A stretch of 17,167 nt of DNA, taken from positions 1 to 17,167 of the forward strand of contig JWZX01002667.1 of assembly GCA_001275005.1 (NCBI GenBank), given 5' to 3'. This DNA comes from Chrysochromulina tobinii (taxonomy: Eukaryota > Haptophyta > Prymnesiales > Chrysochromulinaceae). The notes below the pieces were generated by a model, which made no database searches, was not told the DNA's origin, and was given only the letters and a program-made list of their open reading frames with translations. Position 1 is the stretch's first letter, and the number at the start of each line of letters is the position of its first letter. The translations under genes and the position numbers were made by a program. This document shows positions 16,401 through 17,167 of this stretch, piece by piece.

Positions 16401-17167
16401 CGAGCGCCGGGCAGAAGGACGCGCACGGCGGCGCCATGAAGACGCCGTCCCACACGCCCGCCGAGACGCCCGCGAGGACGACCGACCGCACCGTGGGCTT
16501 CGACAGATCCTGCTCGGGCCCGTCGAGAAGCTCGTAGGTATCGACTCGGCCGCCTAGGCGCTGCAGCGCATCCCGCAGGCTATACGGGCGCTCGCGCCCC
16601 GCAAACAGCACGACGAAGCGCCGCTGCTTCCTAGGTGACTCTGCCTCCACGGGCGTCGGCACCGCCTGCGCCTTCGTTTCACGGCTGTGCACCGTAAGTG
16701 CCCCGCCGGACTCGACAGGTGGTCCCTTGGCCGTCTCGCGGTCACCCGCTCGACTCGCACTCGAGTGGGTAGGCGCCCCCAGCTCCACCTCGCGCCCCTC
16801 GTCTCCGCCCGTCACTCCCTGTCGCGCTAGCGCCGTCTCGGGCACACAGAACGCGCTCGCCTCCGCGGGCGCGACCGGGAAGGGCCGCCGCTTGCCGGGC
16901 CTTGGCACTCGGACCGGGGCACTCGGGCCCGCGTCGAAGGCCACCCGTCGGGTTGCCTGCCTCACTGGGGGCGGGTCGTGCGTCGCCGCGCGCAGATACA
17001 GATGCATGCGCCGGCGCTGCTCGTCCCGCCCCGTCTCCTTGATCTCTCGCCGCGTCGCTCGGTTCTCGGCGCTCTGGTCGAGCACGTTGACCTGAGCGAA
17101 CGCGTCCAGGCGGACTGCCGCGAGCGCGCGCTGCGCGTGCGCGACCGCTTCTGCCCGCCTTTCCGCC
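13473..17167 (-). CDS. Retroelement polyprotein: methyltransferase-like, reverse transcriptase, RNase H (partial at 5' end)
   Basis: The frame is open from the right edge; a GTG at 17085 is not a credible start because in-frame codons continue upstream of it. Residues below are counted from 17085. A C5-methyltransferase-like domain spans about 155-400: LFAGRERPYSL (SAM-loop position), APPCASF with Cys221, AIENP at 277-281, and CQFGSEYQKYTSI near 323-335. After a linker, the reverse transcriptase spans about 650-985: KFRLTNDHSWP, motif A Asp750 in VDVVAYYK, and the YIDD box at 856-859 (14520-14509). RNase H spans about 1035-1175, with YADA (Asp1043), Glu in DLELAAS, Asp in SFTDN and ANLWADLGS, so the acidic set looks intact. 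The product would copy element RNA into DNA. The same frame stays open down to a stop at 12307, but beyond about 13480 it only shadows the recombinase frame and is Arg/Gly/Pro-rich, so I end the functional part here. Confidence 0.85.
13479..13485 (-). promoter_or_regulatory. G7 run at the RT/RNase H to recombinase frame junction (possible frameshift site)
   Basis: On the minus strand the sequence reads ACCGGGGGGGACCGAGATGG. The RT frame reads it as ACC GGG GGG GAC. Skipping one G gives GGG GGG then ACC GAG ATG, entering the recombinase frame at its proposed ATG. The position is just past the end of RNase H, where a fusion would be natural. A +1 programmed slip, a one-base sequencing or assembly error, or independent initiation at the ATG all fit. 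Confidence 0.35.
15886..16623 (-). other. Cytosine-C5 DNA methyltransferase-like domain within the retroelement
   Basis: About 245 residues with the order expected of a C5 methyltransferase: a beta-strand plus FAG loop (motif I), DTYELLDG (motif II position), DGVFMAPPCASF (motif IV, candidate catalytic Cys), WAIENPASR (motif VI, ENP for ENV), and a Q/K-containing CQFGSEYQKYTSI near motif VIII. It differs from classic enzymes in a degenerate motif I (no second Gly) and in lacking an obvious large target-recognition region. It may be a divergent enzyme, or a SAM-fold domain with another role. The call is by motif recognition only. Confidence 0.55.

Larger units (their letters stand above)
12200..17167 (-). 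mobile_element. DIRS-like tyrosine-recombinase retrotransposon (5' end outside window)
   Basis: On the minus strand the element encodes, in order, a cytosine-methyltransferase-like domain (about 16623-15886), a reverse transcriptase (about 15138-14131), RNase H (about 13983-13561) and a tyrosine recombinase (13472-12210). RT plus RNase H plus a tyrosine recombinase instead of a DDE integrase defines the DIRS order. All key catalytic residues seen by eye are present and no internal stop breaks the frames, so the copy looks young or intact over the visible part. Any gag and the 5' terminal repeat lie beyond 17167. DIRS elements integrate through a circular DNA intermediate using the recombinase, without target-site duplication (family knowledge). 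Third positions are strongly GC (hand count 41 of 60 at 14161-14220). Confidence 0.85.

Overview
The window looks like nuclear DNA of a GC-rich eukaryotic microalga. A haptophyte is my best guess; a stramenopile or dinoflagellate is possible. The reasons are a frame-restoring GT-AG intron (4040-4130), secretory signal peptides, a Cys/Gly/Asp repeat of the CDGG...GTDC.DCGPR type that I associate with haptophyte-like algae, a tandem glycosyltransferase-like protein of a kind I recall from algae and their large viruses, and a DIRS-type tyrosine-recombinase retroelement. There are no bacterial operons, Shine-Dalgarno logic, rRNA, tRNA or CRISPR.

Layout. (1) 1-923, plus strand: 3' end of a gene whose frame enters from the left edge; it starts inside a probable WWE domain and continues into low-complexity, repeat-rich sequence. 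(2) 924-2717: mostly unassigned; a short signal-peptide ORF lies at 1698-1976. (3) 2718-3654: coding-like exons with two hydrophobic segments, joined by a frame-compatible putative intron. (4) 3655-6544, plus: secreted Cys-rich repeat protein in two exons, 932 residues after splicing. (5) 6669-9953, plus: secreted protein of 1094 residues with two tandem glycosyltransferase-like domains. (6) 9954-10516: convergent intergenic region with a 38-bp tandem repeat. (7) 10517-about 11993, minus: fucosyltransferase-like gene (GT23/FUT8 type) with no convincing N-terminus. (8) 12210-17167, minus: most of a DIRS-like retroelement, running off the right edge, in the order cytosine-methyltransferase-like domain, reverse transcriptase, RNase H, tyrosine recombinase.

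The most unusual object is the retroelement. A methyltransferase-like domain lies upstream of the reverse transcriptase in the same open frame, whereas the methylase I know from classical DIRS1-type elements follows RNase H and is of the Dam type. The recombinase is in the +1 frame relative to RT/RNase H, and the two frames overlap by more than 1.1 kb with a run of seven G at the natural crossover point. A naive call of the long frame would give a protein whose last roughly 390 residues are an out-of-frame shadow of the recombinase.

Genes 4, 5 and 7 fit a common theme of secretory-pathway or cell-surface glycoproteins and glycan synthesis. No pathway link between them is shown by the sequence.
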